Positions 24,099 through 33,396 of a stretch of 64,000 bases of DNA are shown one piece after another. A program made the position numbers and the translations under genes. The stretch comes from Lachnospiraceae bacterium (GTDB taxonomy: Bacteria > Bacillota > Clostridia > Lachnospirales > Lachnospiraceae): the NCBI GenBank assembly GCA_910575835.1, contig CAJTGB010000012.1:1-64000 (forward strand), written 5' to 3'. Every line of letters begins with the position of its first letter. Positions within the stretch are counted from its first letter, which is position 1. The notes below the pieces were generated by a model. It had not been told where the DNA came from. It saw only the letters and a list, made by a program, of their open reading frames with translations, and ran no database searches.

Positions 24099-25545
24099 TC
24101 AGACCACAGCCTCGATCAACGTCTTATCTCCCACCTTGATCTCCTTTACTCCGATCTCCTTTTTCTTATTGAAATTAAAACTCAGCATATATCCTTTCGT
24201 GAGATGAAAATATTCCAGATAGTTGGATAATTGTTCTTCACCGCGCTCATTATAGGCATTCCCCCGCCAAATTTTTAGTTCGATCACATTCTGCTCTCCC
24301 ATGTAATAGATGACAAGATCCATACGTTCATTATTCCTGGTTCTTGACTCTACACTGTAATTTCCGATCCCATTTATAATGGAATTGATTTCTCTCCTGT
24401 ACACCCATAAGATACATTCTGCTTACAGAAAATTCCTCGGTTATAAAATAATTGTACAACACAGATTCAAAGATCCGATTAGAAATAGCCGCTGTATCAT
24501 TCTCATTCCGAATAATTCCAAACATGGCCGCAGTCTTCATGTAACTGCTCGTCGCATTATACGGAATCGGCTTCCCGGTAAACAAAAGCTCATACAAGAT
24601 CGACCGAAGCTCCGGGTAAAGTTCGATTTTTCTTATAAGAGACTGATACAGTGTGTTATCTTCTTTTACAATCATCCTTTCTGCTTCATAAAACCCGGCT
24701 TTTGTCCAAGCACTGCTCTTATCCGGGAATCCCTTCATCCCTGCGACCCTCTCATCAAGATAATTACAGAATCGGGACACCAGATACGGATACCCGGAAG
24801 TGTATTCATGGATCATACCAGCAATCAGGTTCAATTCCATACCAGTATGATGATCATTTTCATACTCTTTTAACATTCCCTCAATATCATCTAATGAAAA
24901 ACTCATATCCACAAGGAAATCTGCCGCAATGTTCCATGGACTGTTCTCCAGATGATCTTCATCCGGCCGAATCTTACCGCGTACACTGCGCACATCATAG
25001 ACTCCGGCAAGAATCACCGATTGAAAAGCCGGTGTTCTCCCTCTTCTCAGATAGTAAAAACGAAGCTGAGCAAGAAAATCTACAAACACCTGGTTATTGG
25101 ATGCAGAATCCACTTCATCGATGATCATTACGATCTTCCTCTCAGATTTCCTGCATAATTCCGACAGCAAGACAAACAGTCTTGACAAAGTCACCCCTTC
25201 TACTCTTCCCGCTGAATATTGCTTAAGCTCTTCCTCTGCTTCAGCCGGTATATGTTCTGTATATAAAAGTATCTGTCTGGAAAATGCGGCGGCAAAGCTG
25301 TATTCCGATTCGAAGTCAGCATAACTTAACCCCTGAAAGTCCAGGCTTATAACTTCATATTCTGTTTGCAAATAATCCGCCAAAGCTGTCAGAACCGTCG
25401 TCTTCCCATACTGTCTTGCCCTGTTGATGGTGAAATACTTTCCGGCATCTACCATTGACTTGATCTCCCTTAACCGGGTATCCAGATTGACCATATAATG
25501 CAGCTTTGGATCGCAATATCCATCGGTATTAAATGTTTTACCCAT
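24099..25545 (-). pseudogene. Frameshifted and internally deleted AAA-ATPase/PD-(D/E)XK gene
   Basis: The first part (24331-25545, 404 codons) is an AAA-type ATPase: RQYGKTTVL is its Walker A (residues 44-52) and IVMIIDEVDSAS its Walker B, ending at YNYFITEEFSVS. The frame then runs into unrelated sequence and stops. A second frame (24099-24404) carries the usual C-terminal nuclease domain: INGIGNYSVESRTRNNERMDLVI, then ELKIWRGNAYNERGEEQLSNYLEYFHL, then GYMLSFNFNKKKEIGVKEI. In intact relatives about 60 residues connect these parts. Both a deletion and a shift of frame have occurred, so one functional protein is unlikely. Confidence 0.8.
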
Positions 25546-25578
25546 GAAACCTCGACTCCTTCAAAATCTCTCAACTAT

Positions 25579-26961
25579 TTAAAAATGCCGGATCACCTCG
25601 AACCTTTCAAGCCTAACTTCTTCCTCTGCCCCAATCCCCGCCTTCTGCTTCGCGATCGCGATCTGTTCCTCAACCGTATCCACTCCAGAAAGGTTCGGAA
25701 GCAGCAGCCCCCGGCGATATCCCTTCGTCACTATCACTCCGTACCGCTTCACATCCAGTTGTTTTGGCGAATCGATAGCTTCCGTATCTCCCAGCACATC
25801 CACACTGATCGACAGCTTATCCAGTTCCTTCGGCTCTATCGGGGAGAATCTGGGATCCTTCGCGGACGCGCTGACCGCGTTCTCAATGATCTCTTCTGCC
25901 ACGGATGCCTGCACCGCCTGAATCGTGCCGATACAGCCCCGAAGCCGCCCTTCCTTCTTGACAGAGACAAATACTCCCGCCCTGCTTGTATACATCTCCC
26001 CGGGGAGATTCTCAGGTATCTCCATCTTCCTTCCGGTACGGACATACTCCTCGATCGTCTCTCTGGCAAGCTGCACATATGCGTCTTCCTTCGCCCTCTG
26101 ATCCATGATCCGCCGCTTCTCCTTCTCCTCATACCGGTCTTTCAGATTCCTTGTAAGATCTTTTTCGCCCGTCTCATAGGCACAGATCCCATAGCCGACC
26201 CCAAAAGGCCCCTCATAAGACAGAAGTTCTGCCCTGACAGCAGTTCTGTCCAAAGCTCCCGCCATCATAACGAATGAACGGTGTCCGCACTCTCCCGCCT
26301 TCTCGCAGAAATCCTCCGGGAATTCCAGAAGCTTCTCAAAATCACTGCTGCCCATCACATCCATGATCCGTCTGTCATACTCCGGTCCCTCTTCCTTGTA
26401 ACCGTAAGGCCCCGTTTCCAAAAGCCTGTGTGACAGATCACCGCTGGCGATCACCGCCGTGTTCCTGTTAAGCACCTCTGCCGTCTCCTTGATACGCCGC
26501 CCAAGTTCATAATGTTCCGTAAGGGAAAGCCCTGACAATCCGATCCTTACCAGCCTGTATTCCCGCCAATACTGATTCACAAAATAGAGCGGCACCATGG
26601 TCCCGTGATCCAGCCGCCTGTCCCGCTCTCCAAGCGGCCCCGCAGGTATCTCTCCCGCCTCAGAAAGCTTCGCAAGATTCTCTGCGAATTCCGTATCATA
26701 ACTAACCTCCATCTTCACCCATCCTGCGCCAAACTGTCCGAAATCACCCTTCGCTCCCTTTCCCGGTGAAATGTGGAAATAATCCGCATACATGGTCTGA
26801 TGCGGCGAGATCAGCACGATCGTATCCGGCCCGAGAGCGCCGATCCGACCTCCGATCTCATGATATGCGTCAATCGTATTCTGTATCTTCTTCTCCTCAC
26901 CTCTGCCGATCTCCGGAATGATAAGCGGCGGATGAGGTACCATAAATGCTCCTGTAATCAT
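25579..26961 (-). CDS. Fused Memo (LigB-like) and AMMECR1 protein of the AmmeMemoRadiSam system
   Basis: This 460-residue fusion has an N-terminal half (1-280) of Memo/extradiol-dioxygenase class III type: FMVPHPPLIIPEIGRGEE, VLISPHQTMYADYF, RLDHGTMVPLYF and VIASGDLSHRL. These are the His residues of the metal pocket. The C-terminal half (about 290-455) is AMMECR1: LARETIEEYV, SRAGVFVSVKKEGRLRGCIGT, FSPIEPKELDKLSISVDVL. The start is the ATG after GAGAGGTCAGGTC. The radical SAM partner lies 144 bp upstream. The conserved trio occurs in bacteria, archaea and, as separate proteins, in humans; its reaction is unknown. Confidence 0.93.
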   Translation of the reverse strand: MITGAFMVPHPPLIIPEIGRGEEKKIQNTIDAYHEIGGRIGALGPDTIVLISPHQTMYADYFHISPGKGAKGDFGQFGAGWVKMEVSYDTEFAENLAKLSEAGEIPAGPLGERDRRLDHGTMVPLYFVNQYWREYRLVRIGLSGLSLTEHYELGRRIKETAEVLNRNTAVIASGDLSHRLLETGPYGYKEEGPEYDRRIMDVMGSSDFEKLLEFPEDFCEKAGECGHRSFVMMAGALDRTAVRAELLSYEGPFGVGYGICAYETGEKDLTRNLKDRYEEKEKRRIMDQRAKEDAYVQLARETIEEYVRTGRKMEIPENLPGEMYTSRAGVFVSVKKEGRLRGCIGTIQAVQASVAEEIIENAVSASAKDPRFSPIEPKELDKLSISVDVLGDTEAIDSPKQLDVKRYGVIVTKGYRRGLLLPNLSGVDTVEEQIAIAKQKAGIGAEEEVRLERFEVIRHF

Positions 26962-27105
26962 GACCTGACCTCTCAAATAACTTCTTAATCTTCCTTTTCT
27001 TATGCCTTTTTCTGATTCCTTTTTCTTACTCCTATCATACCATCTTTTGATTTTTCTGTATAGGCAATATCACGCTCACGAAACAAAAATACTTCGAAAG
27101 CTTCA

Positions 27106-27975
27106 TCAGCAATTCCCCACAAACACATGCTCTAAGTATCTTCCGGCCGTCTCTGCAAGACGGTATACCTGCCGCACATCCGTCGCCTGCCTGTCCGCCA
27201 TGTGATATCTTGGATAGAAACGTGTAACATGAAGAGGGATCTTCTTTCCCGCCTTATCTTCCACAGAAGCGATCCACCCTGCTTCCTCCTCCATCTCCCC
27301 TACATCATCATTCATACCCGGAACGATCAGAGTCGTCAGCTCCACATGACATTCTTCTGCCGCCCGTACTATGAACCTCTTGACCGTATCAAGATCCCCT
27401 CCAAGCTCCCGATATGTCTCCCTGCAAAATGCCTTCAGATCAATATTCATTGCATCTATATAAGGAAGCAATTCATCTAATACCTCACATGACGCCGTCC
27501 CGTTCGTAACCATCACATTGACCATACCGGCATCTCTCACAAGCCTTGCCGTATCACGCACATACTCCCAGCCCACCAACGGCTCATTATAGGTAAATGC
27601 AACTCCGATATTGCCTGATGCCCTGTATTCCAGCGCTTTATCTGCCAGTTCCCGGCAAGAGACACAGACCGTATCTGCCCTCCCCTTTAAAATCACATTT
27701 CCCTCCGACTGCTGCACCGACGCCATAGATATCTCGTAATTCTGACAGAACGGACATCTCAGATTACATCCGAAGCTTCCGACAGACAGGATCAGACTTC
27801 CGGGTCTGAATAGCCGAAGCGGCTTCTTCTCGATCGGATCTAACGCCATGGACGTGATCTGTCCGTAGCTGACACAGACGATCTTCCCCTCCTCATTCTT
27901 CCGGGCTTTGCATATGCCTGTCTGCCCGGGATTTAGATTACATTGATGCATACATACTCTGCAAACCTGCTTCAT
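27106..27975 (-). CDS. amrS: AmmeMemoRadiSam system radical SAM enzyme
   Basis: This 289-residue radical SAM protein is the third part of the AmmeMemoRadiSam system. It has an N-terminal zinc-ribbon-like CRVCMHQCNLNPGQTGICKAR and the iron-sulfur motif GCNLRCPFCQNYEIS (CxxxCxxC). AFTYNEPLVGWEYV and MNIDLKAF follow, as in the pyruvate-formate-lyase-activase group. The start follows TAGGAGGATCGT. It lies just upstream of the Memo-AMMECR1 fusion on the same strand, with AT-rich sequence between. The substrate is unknown. Confidence 0.93.
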   Translation of the reverse strand: MKQVCRVCMHQCNLNPGQTGICKARKNEEGKIVCVSYGQITSMALDPIEKKPLRLFRPGSLILSVGSFGCNLRCPFCQNYEISMASVQQSEGNVILKGRADTVCVSCRELADKALEYRASGNIGVAFTYNEPLVGWEYVRDTARLVRDAGMVNVMVTNGTASCEVLDELLPYIDAMNIDLKAFCRETYRELGGDLDTVKRFIVRAAEECHVELTTLIVPGMNDDVGEMEEEAGWIASVEDKAGKKIPLHVTRFYPRYHMADRQATDVRQVYRLAETAGRYLEHVFVGNC

Positions 27976-28013
27976 ACGATCCTCCTAATATATTTCCGCC
28001 TGTACGGCTGCTG

Positions 28014-28538
28014 TTATTTCAGATACTCGATCAACGGCTCCAGATACTTCTTATCTGTCCAATCTGCCGTCTGTCCCACTGCGCTCATGAGGCCTGCCAT
28101 CCACGGTTCATATGTACTCGGATCCTTTTTTGCCACAGACTTCTGCAGCAATGTGCACAAAATTCTGTCCGCGAATCCCATCTTGCTCATATCCCACGCA
28201 CCCCGTCCATAGAACAGCGGGATTCCTCTAAGTTCACCCGTCAGATTGTGCTCCCTGATCCCTTCAAATGCTTTCTCGTCATAAGGCGAAGCGCCTACGC
28301 ATAATACGGCCGTCTTCTTATTCTTCAATCTGCCGATATTCTTTTTCAAAAATGATAATCCCGCGATCCCAGAAGCATAGATGCCTCCGCACAGTATAAC
28401 CGTATCATATTGCGCCACCTCACTTGGTGCCGCCTTCGGCGTCTCCACACAGTCAAAACCCGTCATCTGCCGCAGCCATCCGGCATATTTCTTCGTCGCT
28501 CCGTATTTGGACTGGTAAATAATGATTCCCTTTTTCAT
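28014..28538 (-). CDS. Flavodoxin-domain protein
   Basis: This 174-residue cytosolic flavodoxin-like protein begins MKKGIIIYQSKYGATKKYAGWL, the FMN phosphate loop SKYGATKKY. It continues with DTVILCGGIYASGIAGLSFLKKN and AVLCVGASPYDEKAF. It resembles protoporphyrinogen-oxidase-like or menaquinone-dependent flavodoxins. The start at 28538 lies just after the TetR stop (28544); a longer start would overlap that gene. It is probably cotranscribed with and controlled by the TetR regulator. Confidence 0.86.
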   Translation of the reverse strand: MKKGIIIYQSKYGATKKYAGWLRQMTGFDCVETPKAAPSEVAQYDTVILCGGIYASGIAGLSFLKKNIGRLKNKKTAVLCVGASPYDEKAFEGIREHNLTGELRGIPLFYGRGAWDMSKMGFADRILCTLLQKSVAKKDPSTYEPWMAGLMSAVGQTADWTDKKYLEPLIEYLK

Positions 28539-28543
28539 CGTCT

Positions 28544-29116
28544 TTACGTCTCCTTTCTGCATTCTGTCTCTGATTTTAAAAAAGCTTCATAAGCGATCTC
28601 CTGCTGCGCATAGATCTCATCCGCCGAGATCCCCGGCGACGTTACCGAAAATACAGTGCCAAGGCCGATCGTATAGATCAGCATATTCAGGTGCAGCCGT
28701 CTCGCCGCCGGTACGCTGATGTGCAGATCTTCCGCTATAACTTCTGCAAGCTCCCGGCTTGCTTCTGTCCGGTACAGATCATCCAGGGAAGCGATCCCCT
28801 CTCTCTTATGCAGGATAAATATCCTGAACAGATTCGGTTCCTCCTTCGCCAACTGAATATAGTTCCTGCCGATACTGCGGAACAGATCGTCTTTGTTGAT
28901 ATGCGCCGCGATATATTCCTGTATGAATATCTTTACCTTTCCTGCCACTTCCATGCGCAGACCGTCCATATTCTTACAATAACTGTATATAGGCTGTACG
29001 GAACATCCGATCTTATCTGCAATATTTTTCACCATAACCTGTTCCATACCGCCGTCCCTTGCGATCTCAAAGGCTGCATTGACAACCATTTCCTTTGTGA
29101 TCCTCTGCTTTGGCAT
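28544..29116 (-). CDS. TetR-family transcriptional regulator
   Basis: This 190-residue protein has an N-terminal TetR helix-turn-helix (ITKEMVVNAAFEIARDGGMEQVMVKNIADKIGCSVQPIYSYCKNMDGL) and a variable ligand-binding half. It lies divergent from iorAB and upstream of the flavodoxin gene. A perfect 17-bp inverted repeat 24 bp ahead of its start is the likely operator, so it should repress itself and the flavodoxin. Control of iorAB is possible but not shown. Confidence 0.92.
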   Translation of the reverse strand: MPKQRITKEMVVNAAFEIARDGGMEQVMVKNIADKIGCSVQPIYSYCKNMDGLRMEVAGKVKIFIQEYIAAHINKDDLFRSIGRNYIQLAKEEPNLFRIFILHKREGIASLDDLYRTEASRELAEVIAEDLHISVPAARRLHLNMLIYTIGLGTVFSVTSPGISADEIYAQQEIAYEAFLKSETECRKET

Positions 29117-29139
29117 AATCTCACTCCCTCCCCATTTAC

Positions 29140-29178
29140 ATAATCATTTTATATAATTAATTTATATAAAATGATTAT
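29140..29178. promoter_or_regulatory. TetR operator (perfect 17-bp inverted repeat)
   Basis: ATAATCATTTTATATAA (29140-29156) and its exact complement TTATATAAAATGATTAT (29162-29178) are separated by TTAAT. Position between tetR and iorA, perfect symmetry and AT-rich half sites indicate an operator for the adjacent TetR protein. Confidence 0.85.
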
Positions 29179-29255
29179 ACTTCTGCCCTTACATACTGTC
29201 AATTAAAAACTTTTCAACCGTACATTGGAAACTTTTCGGCATTTCTTCCGTCAGC

Positions 29256-29284
29256 TTGACTTTTTGCGCAAGGATGTCTATTAT
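29256..29284 (+). promoter_or_regulatory. Promoter of iorAB-paaK
   Basis: TTGACT (29256-29261), 17-bp spacer, TATTAT (29279-29284), 50 bases before iorA. It lies about 78 bp from the TetR operator, outside direct overlap. Confidence 0.7.
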
Positions 29285-29333
29285 TATGAATCATGATAGA
29301 ATTGTATAGAGACAACACAAATGAGGTGAGATT

Positions 29334-31280
29334 ATGCACAGAGAATTTTTAATGGGCAACGAAGCCATAGCCATGGGCGCGATTGCCGCCGGAGTGAATC
29401 TGGTATCCGGCTACCCCGGAACTCCTTCCTCCGAAGTGCTGGAGACAGTGGCAAAGCACAGGACCGACAATACCTATGTTGAATGGTCCGTCAACGAAAA
29501 ATCTGCTCTGGAGGTCGCCGCCGGAGCCGCATATACAGGCGCACGCAGTCTTGTAACTATGAAACAGGTCGGACTTAACGTCGCATCCGATCCGCTGATG
29601 AGCCTTGCCTACATCGGGGTCAAAGGCGGAATGGTCGTCCTTGCAGCCGATGACCCCGGCCCGATCTCTTCACAGACCGAGCAGGATACCAGGCATTACG
29701 CCGCATTCTCCAAGCTTCCCTGTTTCGACCCTTCTTCCGCGCAGGAAGCATACGAGATGATCCAGGAAGCCTTTACATATTCAGAAGAATACGGCACTCC
29801 CGTCCTCTTTCGGCCAACCACAAGAGTCTGCCATGGATACGCGTCCGTTACCGTTAAGGATCCGGCAGAATATACGGTGCACCGCCCGGAAGGCTTCATC
29901 AAGGACAGCTCTAAGTGGGTGATCTTCCCAAGGCTTTCCTATCAGAACCATAAGCTGATCGAGGAGCGCAATGTCAGACTGGCTGACGAGTTCTCTGCTT
30001 ATAAGCGAAACCAGATCTTCTACGCGGCAGACAGAATATCCGATCCTGTCCCTTCCAAGGGAAGCATTTCAAACTGTCAGGAAGATACAACCAGTCCTAA
30101 CCGGTATAAGAAACGGCTGGGAATCGCATCCGGCGGCGTCAGCTTCCCCTACGCTATGGAGACATTGGCACAGACCGGCCCGGTCCGCCTTCTTAAGATC
30201 GCCACGCCCCACCCCTTCCCGGAGAAGCTGGCCCTTGAATTCCTGACCGGATTAGACGAGGTTCTCTGTATTGAAGAACTGGATCCTGTCATTGAGCGGG
30301 AACTGACTTATCTGTGCGGGAAATATAATCTTCCGGCGAAGATCTGCGGGAAACTGACGCACCACACACCCAATGCCGGGGAAAATACACAGGACAGCGT
30401 CCGGCAGAATATTCTGGATTTCCTTAAGGACAGCCCGGATACAGAGCATGGAAATACATTTTCAGATGTTCCTCCTGCTCTCCCTGTACGTCCTCCGGTA
30501 CTCTGCGCAGGATGTCCTCACCGGGCCTCCTTCTACGCAGTCAAGACAGCCATGAAGGGCAGGAAGACCATTTTCTGCGGAGATATCGGGTGCTACACCC
30601 TTGGCAACGCCATGCCTCTTGACATGGTAGATACCTGTCTGTGCATGGGCGCCGGCCTTGGGATCGCCCAGGGCGTCGGACATATGGAACCGGACACCGT
30701 CTGCTTTGCATTCGTCGGAGATTCCACCTTCTTCGCGTCCGCGATCACAGGCGTGATTAATGCCGTATACAATCAGGCGGATATGACCCTGATCATACTG
30801 GATAATTCCACCACCGCCATGACCGGACATCAGCCCCATCCCGGCACCGGACGTACGATGATGGGCAGCGTAACAGACCAGATCGATATCGAAGCCGTCC
30901 TTCGGGGAATCGGCCTTAAGACTGTAGAGACCATAGATCCGCTTAACCATGAAGCCGCCGTCGCCTGTGTGAAACGGACAGCAGGAGAGCCAGGCGTTAA
31001 GGCGATCATTTTCAGATCACCCTGCATTGCCGTCACCAGACCGTCCGGCAGTATGCACGTCACTTCCGGGAAATGCATCAATTGCAGGAAATGTATCCGG
31101 GAACTTGGCTGCCCTGCGCTGATCATCAAGGATGGTTCTGTAAGCATCGACGCCTCTCTCTGTACCGGATGCGGCCTGTGCAGCCAGCTCTGCCCGGCAG
31201 ATGCGATCTGTTCAGCCGGGGCCGCAGATAACATTTCCCATGATACGGAAGCTTTGAAGGAGGGAAACGATCATGAATAA
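29334..31280 (+). CDS. iorA: Indolepyruvate:ferredoxin oxidoreductase, alpha subunit
   Basis: The 648-residue catalytic subunit decarboxylates aryl pyruvates (from Trp, Phe, Tyr) to aryl-acetyl-CoA with reduction of ferredoxin. N-terminal pyrimidine-binding domain: GNEAIAMGAIAAGVNLVSGYP and TPSSEVLETV. TPP-binding domain: CAGCPHRASFY, IFCGDIGCYTLG, MGAGLGIAQG and GDSTFFASAITGVINAVYN. C-terminal pair of 4Fe-4S clusters: CINCRKCIRELGCPAL and CTGCGLCSQLCPADAI. The ATG follows GAGGTGAGATT. It overlaps iorB by eight bases. Confidence 0.96.
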   Translation: MHREFLMGNEAIAMGAIAAGVNLVSGYPGTPSSEVLETVAKHRTDNTYVEWSVNEKSALEVAAGAAYTGARSLVTMKQVGLNVASDPLMSLAYIGVKGGMVVLAADDPGPISSQTEQDTRHYAAFSKLPCFDPSSAQEAYEMIQEAFTYSEEYGTPVLFRPTTRVCHGYASVTVKDPAEYTVHRPEGFIKDSSKWVIFPRLSYQNHKLIEERNVRLADEFSAYKRNQIFYAADRISDPVPSKGSISNCQEDTTSPNRYKKRLGIASGGVSFPYAMETLAQTGPVRLLKIATPHPFPEKLALEFLTGLDEVLCIEELDPVIERELTYLCGKYNLPAKICGKLTHHTPNAGENTQDSVRQNILDFLKDSPDTEHGNTFSDVPPALPVRPPVLCAGCPHRASFYAVKTAMKGRKTIFCGDIGCYTLGNAMPLDMVDTCLCMGAGLGIAQGVGHMEPDTVCFAFVGDSTFFASAITGVINAVYNQADMTLIILDNSTTAMTGHQPHPGTGRTMMGSVTDQIDIEAVLRGIGLKTVETIDPLNHEAAVACVKRTAGEPGVKAIIFRSPCIAVTRPSGSMHVTSGKCINCRKCIRELGCPALIIKDGSVSIDASLCTGCGLCSQLCPADAICSAGAADNISHDTEALKEGNDHE

Positions 31281-31863
31281 AAACATCGTATTATGCGGAG
31301 TCGGCGGACAGGGAACGGTTCTCGCTTCCAAGCTGATCGCTGCCGCCGCCATGAAAAAAGACATTCCCGTCATGAGCGCCGAGACCATCGGCATGGCACA
31401 GCGGGGAGGCAGCGTGTTCAGCCATATCCGCATGGGCGAAGGATTGTACGCTCCTATGATCGCCAAAGGAACCGCCGATATCATCATCGGCTTTGAGCCG
31501 GGAGAAGCCGTCCGGCAGCTTCCTTATCTGAGAGAAGGCGGTCAGGTCATCGTAAGCCAAAGAGCCATCATGCCTGTCACGGCGACCCTGTCAGGCACAC
31601 CTTACAGCGGCGGCGAGATGACCGCATACCTTAAGGAACGCATACCGAACCTGATCATCGTCGATACAGAGCGGGCCTGCCGCAAGATAGGTTCTCCCAA
31701 GGTACTAAACCTGTTGCTCCTTGGCGCCGCGATCCACAGCGGTGCGCTCGGGCTTAACGAAGACGAGATCAAAGACGCCGTCCGCGAGAGGCTGCCTGAG
31801 AGATTCCACGAACTTAACTTCCGGGCGCTTGCGTATGTCCGGGAGCACCCGGCACAGGATTAA
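31273..31863 (+). CDS. iorB: Indolepyruvate:ferredoxin oxidoreductase, beta subunit
   Basis: This 196-residue partner of IorA has the gamma-type ketoacid oxidoreductase domain: NIVLCGVGGQGTVLASKLIAAAA, SAETIGMAQRGGSVFSHIRMG and DIIIGFEPGEAVRQLPYL. The start overlaps the end of iorA, with AAGGAGGG just upstream, so the subunits are coupled. The heterodimer acts in the cytosol in fermentative aromatic amino acid breakdown. Confidence 0.95.
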   Translation: MNKNIVLCGVGGQGTVLASKLIAAAAMKKDIPVMSAETIGMAQRGGSVFSHIRMGEGLYAPMIAKGTADIIIGFEPGEAVRQLPYLREGGQVIVSQRAIMPVTATLSGTPYSGGEMTAYLKERIPNLIIVDTERACRKIGSPKVLNLLLLGAAIHSGALGLNEDEIKDAVRERLPERFHELNFRALAYVREHPAQD

Positions 31864-31903
31864 TCCTCTTTTCACAGACCGTCCGTGTAAACCCATCATA
31901 CAG

Positions 31904-32027
31904 GATATACTTAGAATCAGATAGATTATACTTAGAATCTATAAGATATACTTAGAATCAGATAAGATATACTTAGAATCAGATAAGATATACTTAGAAT
32001 CAGATAAGATATACTTAGATCATACAG
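31904..32027. repeat. Tandem repeat of about 21 bp, six copies
   Basis: The unit GATATACTTAGAATCAGATAA starts at 31904, 31924, 31945, 31966, 31987 and 32008. The third to fifth copies are identical; the first, second and last are diverged. A further partial copy (GATATATATTAG) leads into the ribosome site of paaK. The unit is two helical turns long. It fills the iorB-paaK gap and contains no gene. Confidence 0.9.
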
Positions 32028-32052
32028 GATATATATTAGAAAGGATACACAC

Positions 32053-33288
32053 ATGCAGATATCAGAATTACAGATCAGTCAGACAAACCATCAGATACAG
32101 GCGCTCATCAAAGCCGGAAGTTTCTACGGCAAAAAGCTGGAAGAAGCCGGCATCTCAAGCATATCCTCGCCGGAAGATTTCGAGAATCTTCCCTTCTCCG
32201 AGAAAAATGACTTAAGAGAAGCCTATCCCTTAGGACTTATGACCGCCCCTGAAAAGGACATCGTAAGAATCCACTCTTCGTCCGGCACCACCGGCCTTCC
32301 GGTTATCATCCCGTATACTGCCAAGGATGTGGAGGACTGGGCCGTCATGTTTGCCCGCTGCTACGAGACGGCAGGGATCACCAACATGGACCGCATTCAG
32401 ATCACACCGGGATACGGGCTTTGGACCGCCGGGATCGGGTTCCAGGCCGGCGCCGAGAAGCTGGGCGCCATGGTCGTTCCCATGGGGCCCGGCAACACGG
32501 ATAAGCAACTGCAGATGATGATGGATATGAAGAGCACCGTCATCTGTGCAACCTCCTCTTATGCCCTTCTGCTTGCCGAAGAGATTGAAAAGCGAGAGAT
32601 CAAGGATAGGATCCATCTGAAAAAAGGCGTAATTGGATCCGAACGCTGGGGCGAGAAGATGCGCCAGCGGATCCGGGAAGAGCTTGGAATTGAGCTCTAT
32701 GATATCTATGGACTTACTGAGATCTACGGCCCCGGAATCAGCATTAACTGCAGCTATGACACCGGAATGCACTACTGGGACGACTATCTCTATATCGAGA
32801 TCATAGATCCGGTTACACTGAAGCCCGTACCGGACGGCGAACTCGGTGAGATCGTGATCACGACCCTGGTAAAGGAAGGCGCTCCTTTGATCCGTTACCG
32901 GACCCACGACCTGTCCCGCATCATCCCGGGCGCCTGCCCATGCGGCAGCAAATATCCCCGCCTGGATATCATTATGGGAAGAACCGACGATATGATGAAG
33001 ATCAAGGGCGTTAACGTATTCCCAAGCCAGATCGAAGAGATACTTAAGGAATTCCCGGAAGTTTCAAGCGAATACCAGATCCGTATCTCGCATCTTGACG
33101 GCAGAGACACCATGCGTCTCTATGTGGAAACCAACGGAAGCGTTGATTTCCTTGACCTGGCGAAACGCATTGCCGGCACGGTCAAGAGCCGAATCGGTTT
33201 CACACCGCTTGTCAAGGTTGTGGAATTAGGACTGCTTCCAAGAAGCGAGAAGAAATCCAAACGCGTGATCGACGAACGATATGAATAG
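32053..33288 (+). CDS. paaK: Aryl-acetate (phenylacetate) CoA ligase
   Basis: This 411-residue adenylate-forming ligase interconverts arylacetates and their CoA thioesters with ATP. Motifs: HSSSGTTGLPVIIP (ATP loop), YDIYGLTEIYGPGIS, DGELGEIVITTL, RYRTHDLSRI and the PaaK C-terminal CGSKYPRLDIIMGRTDDMMKIKGVNVFPSQIEE. A RIGFTPLVKVVELG segment with a catalytic Lys (PRSEKKSKRV) ends the protein. It follows iorAB in the same direction, so it probably harvests ATP from indoleacetyl- or phenylacetyl-CoA made by IorAB. The substrate preference is inferred. Confidence 0.92.
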   Translation: MQISELQISQTNHQIQALIKAGSFYGKKLEEAGISSISSPEDFENLPFSEKNDLREAYPLGLMTAPEKDIVRIHSSSGTTGLPVIIPYTAKDVEDWAVMFARCYETAGITNMDRIQITPGYGLWTAGIGFQAGAEKLGAMVVPMGPGNTDKQLQMMMDMKSTVICATSSYALLLAEEIEKREIKDRIHLKKGVIGSERWGEKMRQRIREELGIELYDIYGLTEIYGPGISINCSYDTGMHYWDDYLYIEIIDPVTLKPVPDGELGEIVITTLVKEGAPLIRYRTHDLSRIIPGACPCGSKYPRLDIIMGRTDDMMKIKGVNVFPSQIEEILKEFPEVSSEYQIRISHLDGRDTMRLYVETNGSVDFLDLAKRIAGTVKSRIGFTPLVKVVELGLLPRSEKKSKRVIDERYE

Positions 33289-33296
33289 TAAGAGAT

Positions 33297-33340
33297 AAAA
33301 AAGGTGCAAAGGCTTAAATAACAAAGACTTTGCACCTTTT
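33297..33340. terminator. Bidirectional terminator after paaK
   Basis: The stem AAAAGGTGCAAAG...CTTTGCACCTTTT has A and T runs on either side. It lies 9 bases after the paaK stop and 57 bases after the DUF2812 gene on the other strand. Confidence 0.8.
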
Positions 33341-33396
33341 AATCTACTGGCGGAAACCAGCATTACACATTCTGGTCTGTCTTCAAGCAACGCTTA

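Noticed and set aside
31904-32027. Possible CRISPR array
   Set aside because: Repeats are contiguous with no spacers and no cas genes are near; it is a simple tandem repeat.
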